Below, one piece after another: positions 34,861 through 44,877 of a DNA stretch of 64,000 bases. Where the stretch lies: NCBI RefSeq assembly GCF_005280735.1, contig NZ_CP040077.1, positions 310,001-374,000 of the forward strand. The letters are read 5' to 3'. Every line of letters begins with the position of its first letter. Position 1 is the first letter of the stretch. Origin of the DNA: Trinickia violacea. GTDB taxonomy: Bacteria; Pseudomonadota; Gammaproteobacteria; Burkholderiales; Burkholderiaceae. The notes under the pieces were generated by a model, which had not been told where the DNA came from, ran no database searches, and worked only from the letters and a program-made list of their open reading frames with translations. Both the position numbers and the translations under genes were made by a program.

Positions 34861-35805
34861 ATGAAACGAATCATTTCGCCGCTCGTCGCGAGCCTGCTGG
34901 TGCTCGGCATCGTCGCGTGCTCGAAGCAGGGCCCGGACAGCACGGCCGCATCGGCCGGCGATCAGGCATCGGGCAGCGCGGCCAACGGCGCCATGACCGT
35001 GGGCTTGTCGATTTCGACGCTCAACAATCCGTTCTTCGTCTCGCTCAAGAAGGGCGCCGAGGACGAAGCGAAGAAAGAAGGCATCACGCTCATCACCGTC
35101 GACGCCCAGAACGACCCGGCCAAGCAGCAAGCGAGCGTCGAAGACCTGATCCAGAAGAAGGTCAGCGTCATCCTGATCAACCCGACCGACTCGTCGGCCG
35201 TCGCCAACGTCGTGAAGGAAGCGACGGGCAAGGGCATCAAGGTGGTGTCGCTCGACCGCAGCGTGAACGGCGCGGATGTGAGCTCGCACATCGCGTCGGA
35301 CAATACGGCAGGCGGCAAGATGGCAGCCGATTTCATGCTCTTGAAGCTCGGCGGCAAGGGCAACGTGGTCGAGCTGCAGGGGATTCCGGGCTCGTCGGCC
35401 GCACGCGAGCGCGGCGCCGGCTTCGATACGGCCATCGCTGCCGGCAACGGCGTGAAGGTTGTCACCAAGCAGCCGGCCGACTTCGATCGCGCGAAGGGGC
35501 TGTCGGTGATGGAAAACGTCATCCAGGGCAACAAGGACATCCAAGGCGTGTTTGCGCAGAACGACGAGATGGCCCTGGGCGCGGTCAAGGCGATCCAGGC
35601 GGCGGGGCTCAAGAACGTGATCGTGGTCGGCTTCGACGCCACCGATGACGCCGTCGCCGCCGTCAAGGCCGGCAACATGGCCGCGACCGTGCAGCAGCAG
35701 CCGGAGCTGATCGGCCAGTACGGCGTGCAGACCGCGAAAAAGCTCGTCGACGGCCAGCCGGTCGACAAGTTCATCCCGGTCCCGCTCAATCTCTACAAGC
35801 CGTAA
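34861..35805 (+). CDS. rbsB: Ribose-binding protein (periplasmic, lipobox-bearing)
   Basis: This 314-residue Peripla_BP_4 protein begins MKRIISPLVASLLVLGIVAC, a lipoprotein signal with Cys20, followed by a Ser/Ala/Gly linker. The mature part reads TVGLSISTLNNPFFVSLKKGAEDEAKK, ISLDRSV-like SLDRSVNGADVSSHIASDN, GIPGSSAARERGAGFD, and FAQNDEMALGAVKAI. It delivers ribose to RbsAC. The ATG at 34861 follows GGAGATC; an ATG 18 nt upstream is less likely. Membrane anchoring by a lipid is predicted. Confidence 0.94.
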   Translation: MKRIISPLVASLLVLGIVACSKQGPDSTAASAGDQASGSAANGAMTVGLSISTLNNPFFVSLKKGAEDEAKKEGITLITVDAQNDPAKQQASVEDLIQKKVSVILINPTDSSAVANVVKEATGKGIKVVSLDRSVNGADVSSHIASDNTAGGKMAADFMLLKLGGKGNVVELQGIPGSSAARERGAGFDTAIAAGNGVKVVTKQPADFDRAKGLSVMENVIQGNKDIQGVFAQNDEMALGAVKAIQAAGLKNVIVVGFDATDDAVAAVKAGNMAATVQQQPELIGQYGVQTAKKLVDGQPVDKFIPVPLNLYKP

Positions 35806-35896
35806 GAGAGCAGGCAAAGCGAGTATTTTGCCCATCACGCCGGCGTAGTACTATCGGGCCCTGACATCTGCCTGTCTGCCGAGAGGAAACGCCAGC

Positions 35897-36910
35897 GTGA
35901 CCCAGTTCGAGCGCCTGACCATCGACGATATTGCCCGCCTCGCGAAAGTTTCGCGCACGACGGCGAGCATGGTGCTCAATGGCTACGCCGAACGCTACCG
36001 CATCTCGGCGGCCACCGTCGAACGCGTCTTGCAGGTCGCGAAGGAACATCACTTCACGCCGTCGCAATCGGCCCGGGCGCTGCGCTCGCGGCGCAGCAAC
36101 ACCATCGGCCTCGTCATCCCCGATCTCACCAACTCCGCGCACGCGGCGCTCGCGCAGTCGATGGAAACGCTATGCCGTGACGAATACGGCTATCAGCTGG
36201 TGGTCGTGACCAGCGACGAAGACCCGACGCGCGAAACCGAAGGCATCGCGCATCTGGTCTCGCATCAGGTGGACGGCATGATCGTGGTGCCGTGCACGGC
36301 CGACGCGAAGCGCTATCAAAAGTGGGTGAAGCGGCTGCCGCTGGTGTTCGCCGACCGTCGCGTCGACGATGCCGATATCCCCTACGTCGTGACCGACGCC
36401 ACCGAAACGGTCGCGACGCTGATCGGCGATGCGCTGACGCAGGGCGCTCGCGAGGTTGTGTACTTCGGCGGCCAGCCGGAGCTGTCGGCGAGCCGCGACC
36501 GGCTGGCGGGCTACCGCCAGGCACTGGCGGCGCACGGCGTGACGGAGCACGACGATTGGGTGTTCCAGCGCGACTACCAGCGCGAATCGGGACACGCGCT
36601 GATGGAGGCTTGGTTCGCGGCTCACCAGCGTTATCCCGAGGTGCTGTTCGCGGGCTCCATCACGTTGCTCGAGGGCGTGCTGTCGTTCATCAATCAAGCG
36701 CATAAGCTCGGTCAAGCGCCGGGCCGGCTGATGGTATTCGACGATCATCAACTGCTCGACTGCCTGCCGCTTTCCATCGACGCCATCGTGCAGGATAGCC
36801 AGCAACTGGCGGCTCAAAGCTTGCGACGGGTGCTCGATATGCTCGAAGGGGCGGGTAAGCCGGAGTCGCTGCAGGTGCCGGCGCGGATTCACTATCGGCG
36901 CACGCGATAA
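35897..36910 (+). CDS. LacI-family regulator, Cra/FruR-like
   Basis: The 337-residue protein has the helix-turn-helix LTIDDIARLAKVSRTTASMVLNGYAERYRISAATVERVL and hinge QSARALRSRRSNTIGLVIPDL. The wording of the DNA-binding half and of the core (GYQLVVVTSDEDP, YFGGQPELSASRDRLAGYRQAL, FDDHQLLDCLPLSIDAIVQDS) is closer to E. coli Cra/FruR than to RbsR. It starts at GTG 35897 after GAGAGGAAAC. Being last in the rbs operon it is the likely local repressor; a Cra-like site lies at the operon start. Confidence 0.9.
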   Translation: MTQFERLTIDDIARLAKVSRTTASMVLNGYAERYRISAATVERVLQVAKEHHFTPSQSARALRSRRSNTIGLVIPDLTNSAHAALAQSMETLCRDEYGYQLVVVTSDEDPTRETEGIAHLVSHQVDGMIVVPCTADAKRYQKWVKRLPLVFADRRVDDADIPYVVTDATETVATLIGDALTQGAREVVYFGGQPELSASRDRLAGYRQALAAHGVTEHDDWVFQRDYQRESGHALMEAWFAAHQRYPEVLFAGSITLLEGVLSFINQAHKLGQAPGRLMVFDDHQLLDCLPLSIDAIVQDSQQLAAQSLRRVLDMLEGAGKPESLQVPARIHYRRTR

Positions 36911-37166
36911 CACCGGGCACAGCGATGGGCTTCATCGCGTGGCGGGTCGATGCTGACCAGCACACCTGATCAAACGACAAGCGTCGCCGAAAAATGGCAC
37001 GCCCGATCTTTTCATTCCGACCATTATTCGCCGGGCCTTATGCCCGATATCCGGCACATCAAGAGCGGATAACGCGTGCCGTAAACGCAAGCTGAGCGCA
37101 TTCCGGAGCGGCGGGAGACACCGCGGCATGCGCGACACAACTCAATTGCGTAATAAGGATGGCGAA

Positions 37167-38831
37167 ATGAAATGGTTTGACAATTTGACTGTCCTGAGAA
37201 AGCTGCTGTGCGCGTTCGCCGTCGTCATCGGCTTCGGCGTGCTCGTGGGGGTGGCGGGGTTGCGGAGCCTGTCGTCGATGCACCAGATCGCCGACGACAT
37301 CGGCAACCGTCACATGGACGGCCTCTACTGGATGGAAGAGGCGAACAAGCACAAGCTCGATACCGATCTCGCCGCCGCGAACATGAGCTTTGCGCCCGAT
37401 GATGCCGCCCGGCAGCAACTGAAGGACGGCATCGCCGCTTCGCTCAAGGAGATGCACGACGGGTTCGACCACTATCGGGCGACGCTGTCCACCGACAAAG
37501 GCCAGGCGCTGTTCGACGAGGTCCTGAAGAAGAACGCCGTCTGGGAAGGCATTGTGCGAGTCGAGGTCGGTGTCGACCCGGCGCCGGCCGGCGTCGATCA
37601 TGCGGAGCTCGTGCGCCGGGCGATTGCGGCGAGTGTCGCGCTGCGCGACACGATCGGCACGCTGATCGAGTATCAGCGCTCGCTTGCGACCGACGCGCAG
37701 AAAAACGCGATCGCGACCTTTCAGTCGATGCGGCGCGTGATGATCGCGCTGCTGCTCGCGTCGATCGCCGCGGGCGCGCTGCTGGCGGCGCTGATCGCAC
37801 GCCGCCTGTCGCGCCAGCTGGGCGGCGAGCCCGGCTACGCGATGGAGATCGCCAGCCGGATCGCGGCGGGGGACTTGGCGGTGCGCGTCGATACGCGCGC
37901 CGGCGACAGCACGAGCCTCCTCTATGCGCTCGAGGACATGCGCGACAAACTGGCCGGGATCGTCGGCGGCATCGGGGAGTCGAGCGAGTCGATTTCGCTG
38001 GCTTCCCACCAGATCGCGCAGGGCAACGCCGATTTGTCGCAGCGCACCGAAGAGCAGGCGGCGTCGCTCGAGGAAACCGCGTCGAGCATGGAAGAGCTGA
38101 CCTCGACCGTGAGGCAGAACGCCGACAATGCGCAGCAAGCGAGCGGGCTGGCGCATGGCGCGTCGGAGGTCGCCGCGAAGGGCAGCGTGCTGGTCGGCGA
38201 GGTGGTCGAGACGATGCGCGAGCTCGCGAGCGGCTCGAAGCGGATGACTGACATCATCGCCGTGATCGAGAGCATCGCGTTCCAAACCAACATCCTGGCG
38301 CTGAACGCGGCCGTCGAAGCGGCGCGCGCGGGCGAGCAGGGGCGCGGGTTCGCGGTCGTGGCGGGCGAGGTGCGCTCGCTCGCGCAACGCAGCGCGGTGT
38401 CGGCCAAGGAGATCAAGGAGCTGATCGAAAGCTCGACGGAGCGGGTCGGCAGCGGCGCGGCGCTGGCCGAGCGGGCCGGCGAAACGATGGCGGAGGTCAC
38501 GCAGGCCGTGCGGCGCGTGACCGACATCATGGGCGAGATCTCCGCGGCTTCCTCGGAGCAGAGCAAGGGTATCGAGCAGGTCAGCCTGGCGGTCGCGCAG
38601 ATGGATCAGGTGACGCAGCAGAACGCGGCGCTCGTCGAGGAGGCGGCGGCCGCGGCGGGATCGATGGCCGATCAGGCGCGGCAGTTGAAGGCCGCTGTCG
38701 CCGTGTTCGATCTCGGCCGCCGGGAGCGGCGCGGCGTAGGCGCGCGGCACATTGAGCGGCACGTCGAGCGGCACGTCGAGCATCCGGCGGCCGCCGGCTT
38801 GGCCGCGACCGCCGAGTGGGCGCAATTCTGA
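37167..38831 (+). CDS. Methyl-accepting chemotaxis protein with C-terminal xWxxF tail
   Basis: The 554-residue receptor has an N-terminal membrane helix ([21 protein letters not shown]), a four-helix-bundle periplasmic domain (about 35-185) and a second helix ([19 protein letters not shown]). HAMP follows, then the signalling domain with the hairpin tip [44 protein letters not shown] linker with repeated [10 protein letters not shown] leads to the final residues EWAQF, which fit the CheR-binding pentapeptide xWxxF. ATG 37167 is preferred for its TAAGGAT site; an in-frame ATG at 37128 exists. Ligand unknown. Confidence 0.93.
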   Translation: MKWFDNLTVLRKLLCAFAVVIGFGVLVGVAGLRSLSSMHQIADDIGNRHMDGLYWMEEANKHKLDTDLAAANMSFAPDDAARQQLKDGIAASLKEMHDGFDHYRATLSTDKGQALFDEVLKKNAVWEGIVRVEVGVDPAPAGVDHAELVRRAIAASVALRDTIGTLIEYQRSLATDAQKNAIATFQSMRRVMIALLLASIAAGALLAALIARRLSRQLGGEPGYAMEIASRIAAGDLAVRVDTRAGDSTSLLYALEDMRDKLAGIVGGIGESSESISLASHQIAQGNADLSQRTEEQAASLEETASSMEELTSTVRQNADNAQQASGLAHGASEVAAKGSVLVGEVVETMRELASGSKRMTDIIAVIESIAFQTNILALNAAVEAARAGEQGRGFAVVAGEVRSLAQRSAVSAKEIKELIESSTERVGSGAALAERAGETMAEVTQAVRRVTDIMGEISAASSEQSKGIEQVSLAVAQMDQVTQQNAALVEEAAAAAGSMADQARQLKAAVAVFDLGRRERRGVGARHIERHVERHVEHPAAAGLAATAEWAQF

Positions 38832-38841
38832 TCTGCTTGTC

Positions 38842-38856
38842 AGCGCCGGTGGCGCT
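38842..38856. terminator. Short stem-loop after chemoreceptor gene
   Basis: AGCGCC-GGT-GGCGCT is a perfect 6-bp stem with a 3-nt loop 11 bp after the stop codon, followed by CCTTAAA. The weak T content makes termination uncertain. Confidence 0.35.
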
Positions 38857-38975
38857 CCTTAAACTCGCGCGTGATTCCAATACCCGCGCCGCATCGATCG
38901 TGCGCCGCGCCCATGCCCGGCGCCACGACGCCCGGTGCATTCACGCCGACTAAGAGCTAGAGGAGAACCCCCGCA

Positions 38976-40283
38976 ATGGCCGATTCCTATTTCCCGCGCT
39001 GGCGCGAGCAGCCGCGTGCCGTCGAAGGCCGGGTCGTCAATACCGACGAGCGCCTGCCGTGGCCGCAAATGCTCGCGATGGGCGTGCAGCACGTCGTCGC
39101 GATGTTCGGTTCGACCGTGCTCGCCCCGCTTCTGATGGGCTTCGACCCGAACCTCTGCATCTTCATGTCCGGGATCGGGACGCTGCTCTTTTTCGTGCTC
39201 GTGGGCGGGCGCGTGCCGAGCTATCTCGGCTCGAGCTTTTCGTTCATCGGGCTGGTGATCGCGGTGACCGCCTATTCGGGCCACGGGCCGAACCCGAACA
39301 TTCCCGTCGCGCTCGGCGGGATCGTCGCCTGCGGCGTCGTGTACGCGATCATCGGGCTCATCGTCTCGGCGGTCGGCACGAAGTGGATCGAGGCGCTGAT
39401 GCCGCCCGTCGTGACCGGCTCGATCGTCGCGGTGATCGGCTTGAATCTCGCGCCGATCGCGGTCAAGGGCGTGAGCGGGTCGAGCTTCGATTCGTGGATG
39501 GCGGTCGTGACGGTGCTGTGCGTCGGCGGCGTCGCGGTGTTCGCGCGCGGCATGCTGCAACGGCTCTTGATTCTGGTCGGTCTCTTGATCGCTTACGTGA
39601 TCTACGCGATCGTCACGAACGGGATGGGGCTCGGCAAGCCGATCGATTTTGCGATCGTCGCGAACGCGGCGTGGTTCGGTCTGCCCCACTTCATGGCCCC
39701 CACCTTCGACCCGCACGCGATGACGCTCCTCGCGCCGATCGCGGTGATCCTCGTCGCCGAGAACCTCGGGCACATCAAGGCGGTCAGCGCGATGACGGGG
39801 CAGAATCTCGATCCGTACATCGGCCGCGCCTTCATCGGCGACGGCTTGGCGACGATCGTTTCGGGCTTTTCGGGCGGCACGGGGGTGACGACCTACGCGG
39901 AGAACATCGGCGTGATGGCCGTCACCAAGATCTATTCGACGCTGGTGTTCGTGGTGGCGGCCCTGATCGCGCTGCTGCTCGGCTTCTCGCCGAAGTTCGG
40001 CGCGGTGATCCAGACGATTCCGGGGCCGGTGCTTGGCGGCGTGTCGATCGTCGTGTTCGGGCTGATCGCCGTGACCGGCGCGCGGATCTGGGTGGTCAAC
40101 AAGGTCGATTTCTCGGACAACCGCAATCTGATCGTCGCGGCCGTGACGCTCGTGGTCGGCGCCGGCGACTTTTCGCTCAAGCTCGGCGGCTTCGGGCTGG
40201 GCGGGATCGGGACGGCGACCTTCGGCGCGATCATTCTGTACGCGATTCTGCGGCGCGAGGCCGTGCGCGGGCCGGTGCTGTAG
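38976..40283 (+). CDS. NCS2-family nucleobase permease (uracil/xanthine type)
   Basis: The 435-residue membrane protein has about fourteen hydrophobic segments and NCS2 motifs: LAMGVQHVVAMFGSTVLAPLLMGFDPN, VPSYLGSSFSFIG, the substrate-site helix with AENLGHIKAVSAMTGQNLDPYIGRAFIGDGLATIVSGFSGGTGVTTYAENIGVMAVTKIYST, and GPVLGGVSIVVFGLIAVTGARIW. The GGTGVTTYAENIG wording is that of UraA/RutG pyrimidine carriers. AGAGGAGAACC precedes the ATG. It is convergent with the antiporter gene. Exact substrate is not decidable by eye. Confidence 0.92.
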   Translation: MADSYFPRWREQPRAVEGRVVNTDERLPWPQMLAMGVQHVVAMFGSTVLAPLLMGFDPNLCIFMSGIGTLLFFVLVGGRVPSYLGSSFSFIGLVIAVTAYSGHGPNPNIPVALGGIVACGVVYAIIGLIVSAVGTKWIEALMPPVVTGSIVAVIGLNLAPIAVKGVSGSSFDSWMAVVTVLCVGGVAVFARGMLQRLLILVGLLIAYVIYAIVTNGMGLGKPIDFAIVANAAWFGLPHFMAPTFDPHAMTLLAPIAVILVAENLGHIKAVSAMTGQNLDPYIGRAFIGDGLATIVSGFSGGTGVTTYAENIGVMAVTKIYSTLVFVVAALIALLLGFSPKFGAVIQTIPGPVLGGVSIVVFGLIAVTGARIWVVNKVDFSDNRNLIVAAVTLVVGAGDFSLKLGGFGLGGIGTATFGAIILYAILRREAVRGPVL

Positions 40284-40310
40284 GCGCCATCGAACGGCGG
40301 CCGTCCGCGC

Positions 40311-41984
40311 TCACGCCGGCGACCGCCCCTTCCCCCGCGTCACCACCGCCGTCTCCGACAAATCCACCTCCCGCATCAGCTTGTTCAGCGTTTCGTCGTT
40401 GATCTTGTGTTCGGCGAGGAGCTTGAGCAGCACCGCGCGCTCGGCGCGCATCGCAGCGATCCGCATCTGCTGCTCGAGCGCTTCCATGCGCCGCGCGACG
40501 TCGCTCGACGTCTTGCCGTCGCTGCCGAGCGCCGCGAGCCGGCGCCGGTAGACCTCCATCACGCGCGCCGTGACGTCCGCGAGCGACGCCGACGCCGACT
40601 CGTCGAGATCGGCCACGAGCTTGTCCTGCGCGTCGTGAAGCGCGCGGATCGCGGTCTGGGCTGCGAGGATGCGTGCGTTGCGCTCCTCGCCTGCGTGCGG
40701 GTCGAGTCCGATGCGCAGGCCGCGCAGCAAGAGCGGCAAGCCGATCACCGCAATCAAGAGCGAACCGAGAATCACGCCTGACGCGATGAAGATGGCCATC
40801 TCGCGTCCCGGCAGCGGCGCGCCGTTCGGCAGCACCTCCGGCAGCGACAGCACGGCCGCCAGCGAGATCGCGCCGCGCACGCCGCTCACCGTCGTCACGG
40901 CCGCCGTGCGCAGCCCCGGCACGGCGTTCGCCACGCCGTGCTTCGCCGCGCTGCGGCTCGCGAACCAGCGCAAGAGCCACACCCACGCGAAGCGGATCGC
41001 ATAGAGCACCGCGAGCATCGCCGCGACATAGCCGACCAGGAGGATGACGAGCGCGTCGCTTTCGTGATGGGCGCTGATGAGCGCGCTGCCGATGATGTGC
41101 GGCAACTGCAGCCCGAGCAGGATGAACACCATCCCGTTGAAGACGAATTCGATCATCGTCCAGGTGCCGGCGGCGCGAACGCGCGCCGACACCGGCACTT
41201 TCTGCGAGGCGGCCGCGACGCCCATCGTCATGCCCGCGGCCACGGCGGCGAGGACGCCCGACCCGCCGAAGTGCTCGGCGAACAGATACGACGCGAACGG
41301 CACGAGCAGGCTCAGCACGATGCCGGGCGCGGGGTCGCCTTCGTCGCTGGACGGCAGAAATCGCCCGGCTATGAACGAGAAAATCCAGGCCACGGCCACG
41401 CCGGTCGCGAGGCCGCCCGCCGCGATGAACAGGAAGCTCGTCGACGCCTCGCGCAGCGAGAACACGCCGGTCAGCGCGGCGGCGATCGCGAACTTCAAGG
41501 CGACGAGACCGGACGCGTCGTTCATGAGCGCCTCGCCTTCGAGGATGTGCATCAAGTGCGGCGGAAGCCGGTTCTTGCCGGTGATGGCGCTGAGCGCGAC
41601 GGCGTCGGTCGGCGACAAGACCGCCGCGAGCGCGAAGGCGACCGGCAGCGGCAGGCCCGGAATCACGAGATGCGCGAAGTAGCCGACCGCCAGCACGGTC
41701 ATGAAGACGAGCCCGAGCGCGAGCATCAGGATCGCGCGGCGCTGCATGAAGAACTCGCGTTTCGGGATGCGCCAGCCGTCCGCGAAGAGGAGCGGCGGGA
41801 TGAACAGCAGGATGAAGAGCTCGGGATCGAACTTGACGTGCAGGCCGAGCCGGGGCCAGGCGAGCAGCGCGCCGATCGCGATTTGCATCAGAGGCAAGGG
41901 CGGCTTGAGCGGCAGCAGGCGGGTGACGATGCCGGACACGGCAACGGCGAGCAGCAGAATCAGAACGGTGAAGACGATTTCCAT
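40311..41984 (-). CDS. Na+/H+ antiporter, CPA1 family
   Basis: The protein of about 557 residues has about twelve membrane segments. The transport core carries ALAAVLSPTDAVALSAITG, LMHILEGEALMNDASGLVALKFAIAAALTG (ND motif) and SGVRGAISLAAVLSLPEVLPNG, all typical of bacterial CPA1/NhaP-type exchangers. A C-terminal cytosolic helical region of about 110 residues (RILAAQTAIRALHDAQDKLVADL) follows. The frame is open to 42227, but homology begins MEIVFTVLILLL (ATG 41984); MLSMEIV at 41993 is an alternative. Confidence 0.92.
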   Translation of the reverse strand: MEIVFTVLILLLAVAVSGIVTRLLPLKPPLPLMQIAIGALLAWPRLGLHVKFDPELFILLFIPPLLFADGWRIPKREFFMQRRAILMLALGLVFMTVLAVGYFAHLVIPGLPLPVAFALAAVLSPTDAVALSAITGKNRLPPHLMHILEGEALMNDASGLVALKFAIAAALTGVFSLREASTSFLFIAAGGLATGVAVAWIFSFIAGRFLPSSDEGDPAPGIVLSLLVPFASYLFAEHFGGSGVLAAVAAGMTMGVAAASQKVPVSARVRAAGTWTMIEFVFNGMVFILLGLQLPHIIGSALISAHHESDALVILLVGYVAAMLAVLYAIRFAWVWLLRWFASRSAAKHGVANAVPGLRTAAVTTVSGVRGAISLAAVLSLPEVLPNGAPLPGREMAIFIASGVILGSLLIAVIGLPLLLRGLRIGLDPHAGEERNARILAAQTAIRALHDAQDKLVADLDESASASLADVTARVMEVYRRRLAALGSDGKTSSDVARRMEALEQQMRIAAMRAERAVLLKLLAEHKINDETLNKLMREVDLSETAVVTRGKGRSPA

Positions 41985-42330
41985 CGACAGCATCAGTGAG
42001 GCGGGACCGAGAGTTCCGCAGTGTAGCGTGTTGCAGTGCGGCATCGCCCTAGATTGCGATGGCCGCGCTGCACCGATTCGGCGCATCCGCGGAAGGCGCG
42101 GCAAGGGCGGCTTGCACCGCGGCGGTGCGGGTGAGCTGACGCGCTGCGCGCTCCACCTTGCGTGGCATGCAATCCATGCGATGAGCATGCGATAAGCCGC
42201 CGCGCCGGCGTGCGTCGCCGCGCGCATGGACCTTGCTTAAACGTGCCCTGAGACTACATTGTGAAATTCAGAGGCCGTCGATGACGACACCCGTCTTCCG
42301 TTCTTACATAACCGTTGCGCCGAGGGCGAC
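41985..42330. other. Divergent spacer between antiporter and EAL genes
   Basis: No gene is supported here. TTGCTT (42233-42238) and TACATT (42255-42260), 16 nt apart, could be a weak promoter for the EAL gene on the plus strand. Confidence 0.3.
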
Positions 42331-43614
42331 ATGGTAACTGCGCTGCAGGAGACAAAAACCATCCCGGCGCTGCCGCCCGGATTCGAATTGAGCGTCACGT
42401 CGGGGCTGCAGCGCTATGCCGTGCAGCACGACGACTTGACGCTCACGAGCGCGTTTCAGCCGATCTTCAGCGTGTCGCACATGCGCGCGGTCGGCTACGA
42501 AGGGCTGCTGCGCGCGCACGATGCGCTCGATCGCGTCGTGCCCGCGCTCGACGTGTTCGGCGAGGCGGCCCGCCACGGCGAGCTGCACCTCGTCGACCGG
42601 CTCGCGCAGGCGCTGCATCTCGAGAACTTCAAGATGCTCGGCGCCGAGCGCGAGTGGCTGTTCCTCAACGTCCATCCCGAAGCGCTGACCGATCCGTATC
42701 ATGCGGCGGCGCTGTTCGCGAACCTGAAGCGCCTCGAGCTCTCGCCGCGCCGCGTCGTGCTCGAAGTGCTCGAGCAGCGCGCCGGCGACATCGAAAAGCT
42801 CGCCGAGGGCGTGCGCCATTTCCGCGAAGAGGGCTTCCTGATCGCGCTCGACGATTTCGGCGCGGGCCACTCGAATATCGAGCGGATCTGGCAGTTGAAT
42901 CCCGATATCGTGAAGCTCGACCGCATCATGCTGTCGCACGCCGCGCACCGCACGGACATGGCGACGATCCTGCCCGGCCTCGTCGCGCTCTTGCACGAGG
43001 CGGGCAAGCTGGTGCTGATCGAAGGGATCGAGACCGAGCACGAGGCGCAGCTCGCGCTCGCCTGCGATGCCGACTTCGTGCAGGGCTTTTTCTTCGGCCG
43101 GCCGAACCCCGGGCTCGCGGACGGCACGCAGGCGGCGGCCTGCATCGGCGAGCTGACCGAGCGCTACCGTGCGCAGGCCGAGGCGCGCGAGCGGGCGACG
43201 GCGAGCCGCCTCCAGCCGTACGTGCGTGCGTTCGAGCGCGCGGCCGAGCGGCTCGCGGCGGGCGAGCCGCTCGAAGAGGTCTGCTGGAATTTCCTCGCGC
43301 TCGATCACGCGGCGCGCTGCTTCCTGCTCGATTCGAACGGCCGGCAGGCGGGGCGCAACGTCGTGCTGCGCGCCGACCGCGCCGCCAAGGACACGGGTTT
43401 CCTGCCGCTCGCCGACGCGCAAGGCGCGAACTGGCTGCGCCGGCCGTATTTCCGCGACGCGATCAATGCGCCGGAGCGCGTGCACATCACGCGGCCTTAT
43501 CTGTCGATCAACGAGGCGACGCCGTGCGTGACGTTGTCGATCGCCACGCGCGTGGGTTCGCAGATGTGCGTGCTGTGTGGCGACATCGATTGGATCGAGG
43601 AGGCGTCGGGTTAA
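42331..43614 (+). CDS. EAL-domain cyclic-di-GMP phosphodiesterase with C-terminal sensor-like domain
   Basis: The 427-residue protein has an EAL domain (about 30-270) in which the catalytic set looks complete: EGLLR in place of EALLR, LNVHPEAL, EVLEQ, LDDFGAGHSN, VKLDR, IEGIET, and QGFFFGRP. No GGDEF is present. The C-terminal 140 residues (LEEVCWNFLALDHAARCFLLDSNGRQAG, RRPYFRDAINAP, RPYLSINEATPCVTLSIAT) resemble the PAS/Cache-like tail of YkuI. It is soluble and should degrade c-di-GMP under control of that domain. Confidence 0.9.
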   Translation: MVTALQETKTIPALPPGFELSVTSGLQRYAVQHDDLTLTSAFQPIFSVSHMRAVGYEGLLRAHDALDRVVPALDVFGEAARHGELHLVDRLAQALHLENFKMLGAEREWLFLNVHPEALTDPYHAAALFANLKRLELSPRRVVLEVLEQRAGDIEKLAEGVRHFREEGFLIALDDFGAGHSNIERIWQLNPDIVKLDRIMLSHAAHRTDMATILPGLVALLHEAGKLVLIEGIETEHEAQLALACDADFVQGFFFGRPNPGLADGTQAAACIGELTERYRAQAEARERATASRLQPYVRAFERAAERLAAGEPLEEVCWNFLALDHAARCFLLDSNGRQAGRNVVLRADRAAKDTGFLPLADAQGANWLRRPYFRDAINAPERVHITRPYLSINEATPCVTLSIATRVGSQMCVLCGDIDWIEEASG

Positions 43615-43681
43615 GCCGGGTTGAAGGCGTAGCGTCTCCCATCGCGTACGATGGGCGCATTTTCGTTAGCGGGCAGAGAAG

Positions 43682-44401
43682 ATGCGCACACAACCGATTT
43701 TGCTCGAAGTCATCGCGACGACGGTCGCCGATGCGAAAGCCGCCGAGCGCGCCGGCGCCGACCGGCTCGAACTCGTCACCGCGGTGGGCGAAGGGGGCTT
43801 GACGCCTAGCGTCGGGCTGATCGAAGCGGTGGTCGATGCGGTGACGATTCCAGTCAACGTGATCGTGAGGCCGCACAGCCGCTCGTTCGTGTTCGATGCC
43901 GACGACTTTGCGGTCATGGCGCGCGACGTTCGCGCCGTGGCGGCGGCTGGCGCGAACGGTGTTGTGACCGGCATGCTCACTTCAGAGGGAGAGATCGACC
44001 GCGAAGGGTTGCGGCGCTTGACCGATATCGCGAGCGAGGCCGGCGTGGCGGTCACGTTTCATCGCGCGTTCGATGAGGCGCGCGATCTCGCGGAGGCGTT
44101 CGATGTGCTGCTCGGGTTCGATGCGGTGACGACCGTGCTGACTTCGGGCGGCAAGCCATCGGTGCTCGACGCGCGCGAGACGATCGCCGAACTCGTGCGG
44201 CGATCGCGCGGCACGCGGTGCACGGTGCTGGCGGGCGCGGGGCTGACTATCGACGCGGTGGCCGGCTTCGTGCGCGATACCGGCGTCGATGCCGTACATT
44301 TCGGTAGCGGGGTTCGGATCGGCGGCAGCGGCTTGGGCGCGGTCGATGAGGCACGCGTCGTTCAAGTGTGCGCGGCGCTGGATGCGGTGGCTGGTGCGTA
44401 A
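43682..44401 (+). CDS. cutC: Copper homeostasis protein CutC family
   Basis: This 239-residue TIM-barrel protein matches CutC: LLEVIATTVADAKAAERAGADRLELVTAVGEGGLTPS, VNVIVRPHSRSFVFD, ANGVVTGMLTSEGEID, VTFHRAFDE, and LTSGGKPSVLDA. The family was linked to copper tolerance in E. coli, though the direct role in copper handling has been questioned. Monocistronic by appearance, 67 bp after the EAL gene. Length is normal for the family. Confidence 0.92.
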   Translation: MRTQPILLEVIATTVADAKAAERAGADRLELVTAVGEGGLTPSVGLIEAVVDAVTIPVNVIVRPHSRSFVFDADDFAVMARDVRAVAAAGANGVVTGMLTSEGEIDREGLRRLTDIASEAGVAVTFHRAFDEARDLAEAFDVLLGFDAVTTVLTSGGKPSVLDARETIAELVRRSRGTRCTVLAGAGLTIDAVAGFVRDTGVDAVHFGSGVRIGGSGLGAVDEARVVQVCAALDAVAGA

Positions 44402-44877
44402 ACGTAGAGGGCGGCCGCATTGCGCAAAAAAGCGGGTCGTGAGTGTTGGTAGCACTTGCGGCCCGCGCTGCGTTTACGGCATCAGATGCGTGCGTGCCTC
44501 CTGTGTAAGCGGTTGCGTTTAGCGGAAGTCATCGAATCACTGTATGGATAATCAGTTGTCCGATCAACTTATCCGTTCGGCAGAGGGTAAATGCAGGGAA
44601 TCGGAATTGGTGAGACTGCGACCGGGGGTGTGGGACTGCAATTATCGATCGGCGCGGCAACTCGCCACGAAGCCCGCCGTGTCATAGTTGTTGCTGGCCC
44701 CAACAGGATCCCCATCCTCGAAACTTGGCGCCTGCGGCATTGTAAACACAGCAGGGGGCCAGGCGGGTAGGATGCGGGTTGTTGTACTGCTTGCCAGTTC
44801 ACGATCCATCTCCGTTTTTCTGAAGACGGACGACCTTCGCGGTTTTGTGACTTCCAGACAGGGCTACAGAGCACACC
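44402..44877. other. Intergenic region before radical SAM gene, with one dyad
   Basis: There is no supported gene in 476 bases. A dyad at 44546-44574 (GGATAA-TCA-GTTG ... CAACTTATCC) pairs over 10 bp with a 3-nt bulge. It could be a terminator for cutC or an operator for the next gene. Confidence 0.4.
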
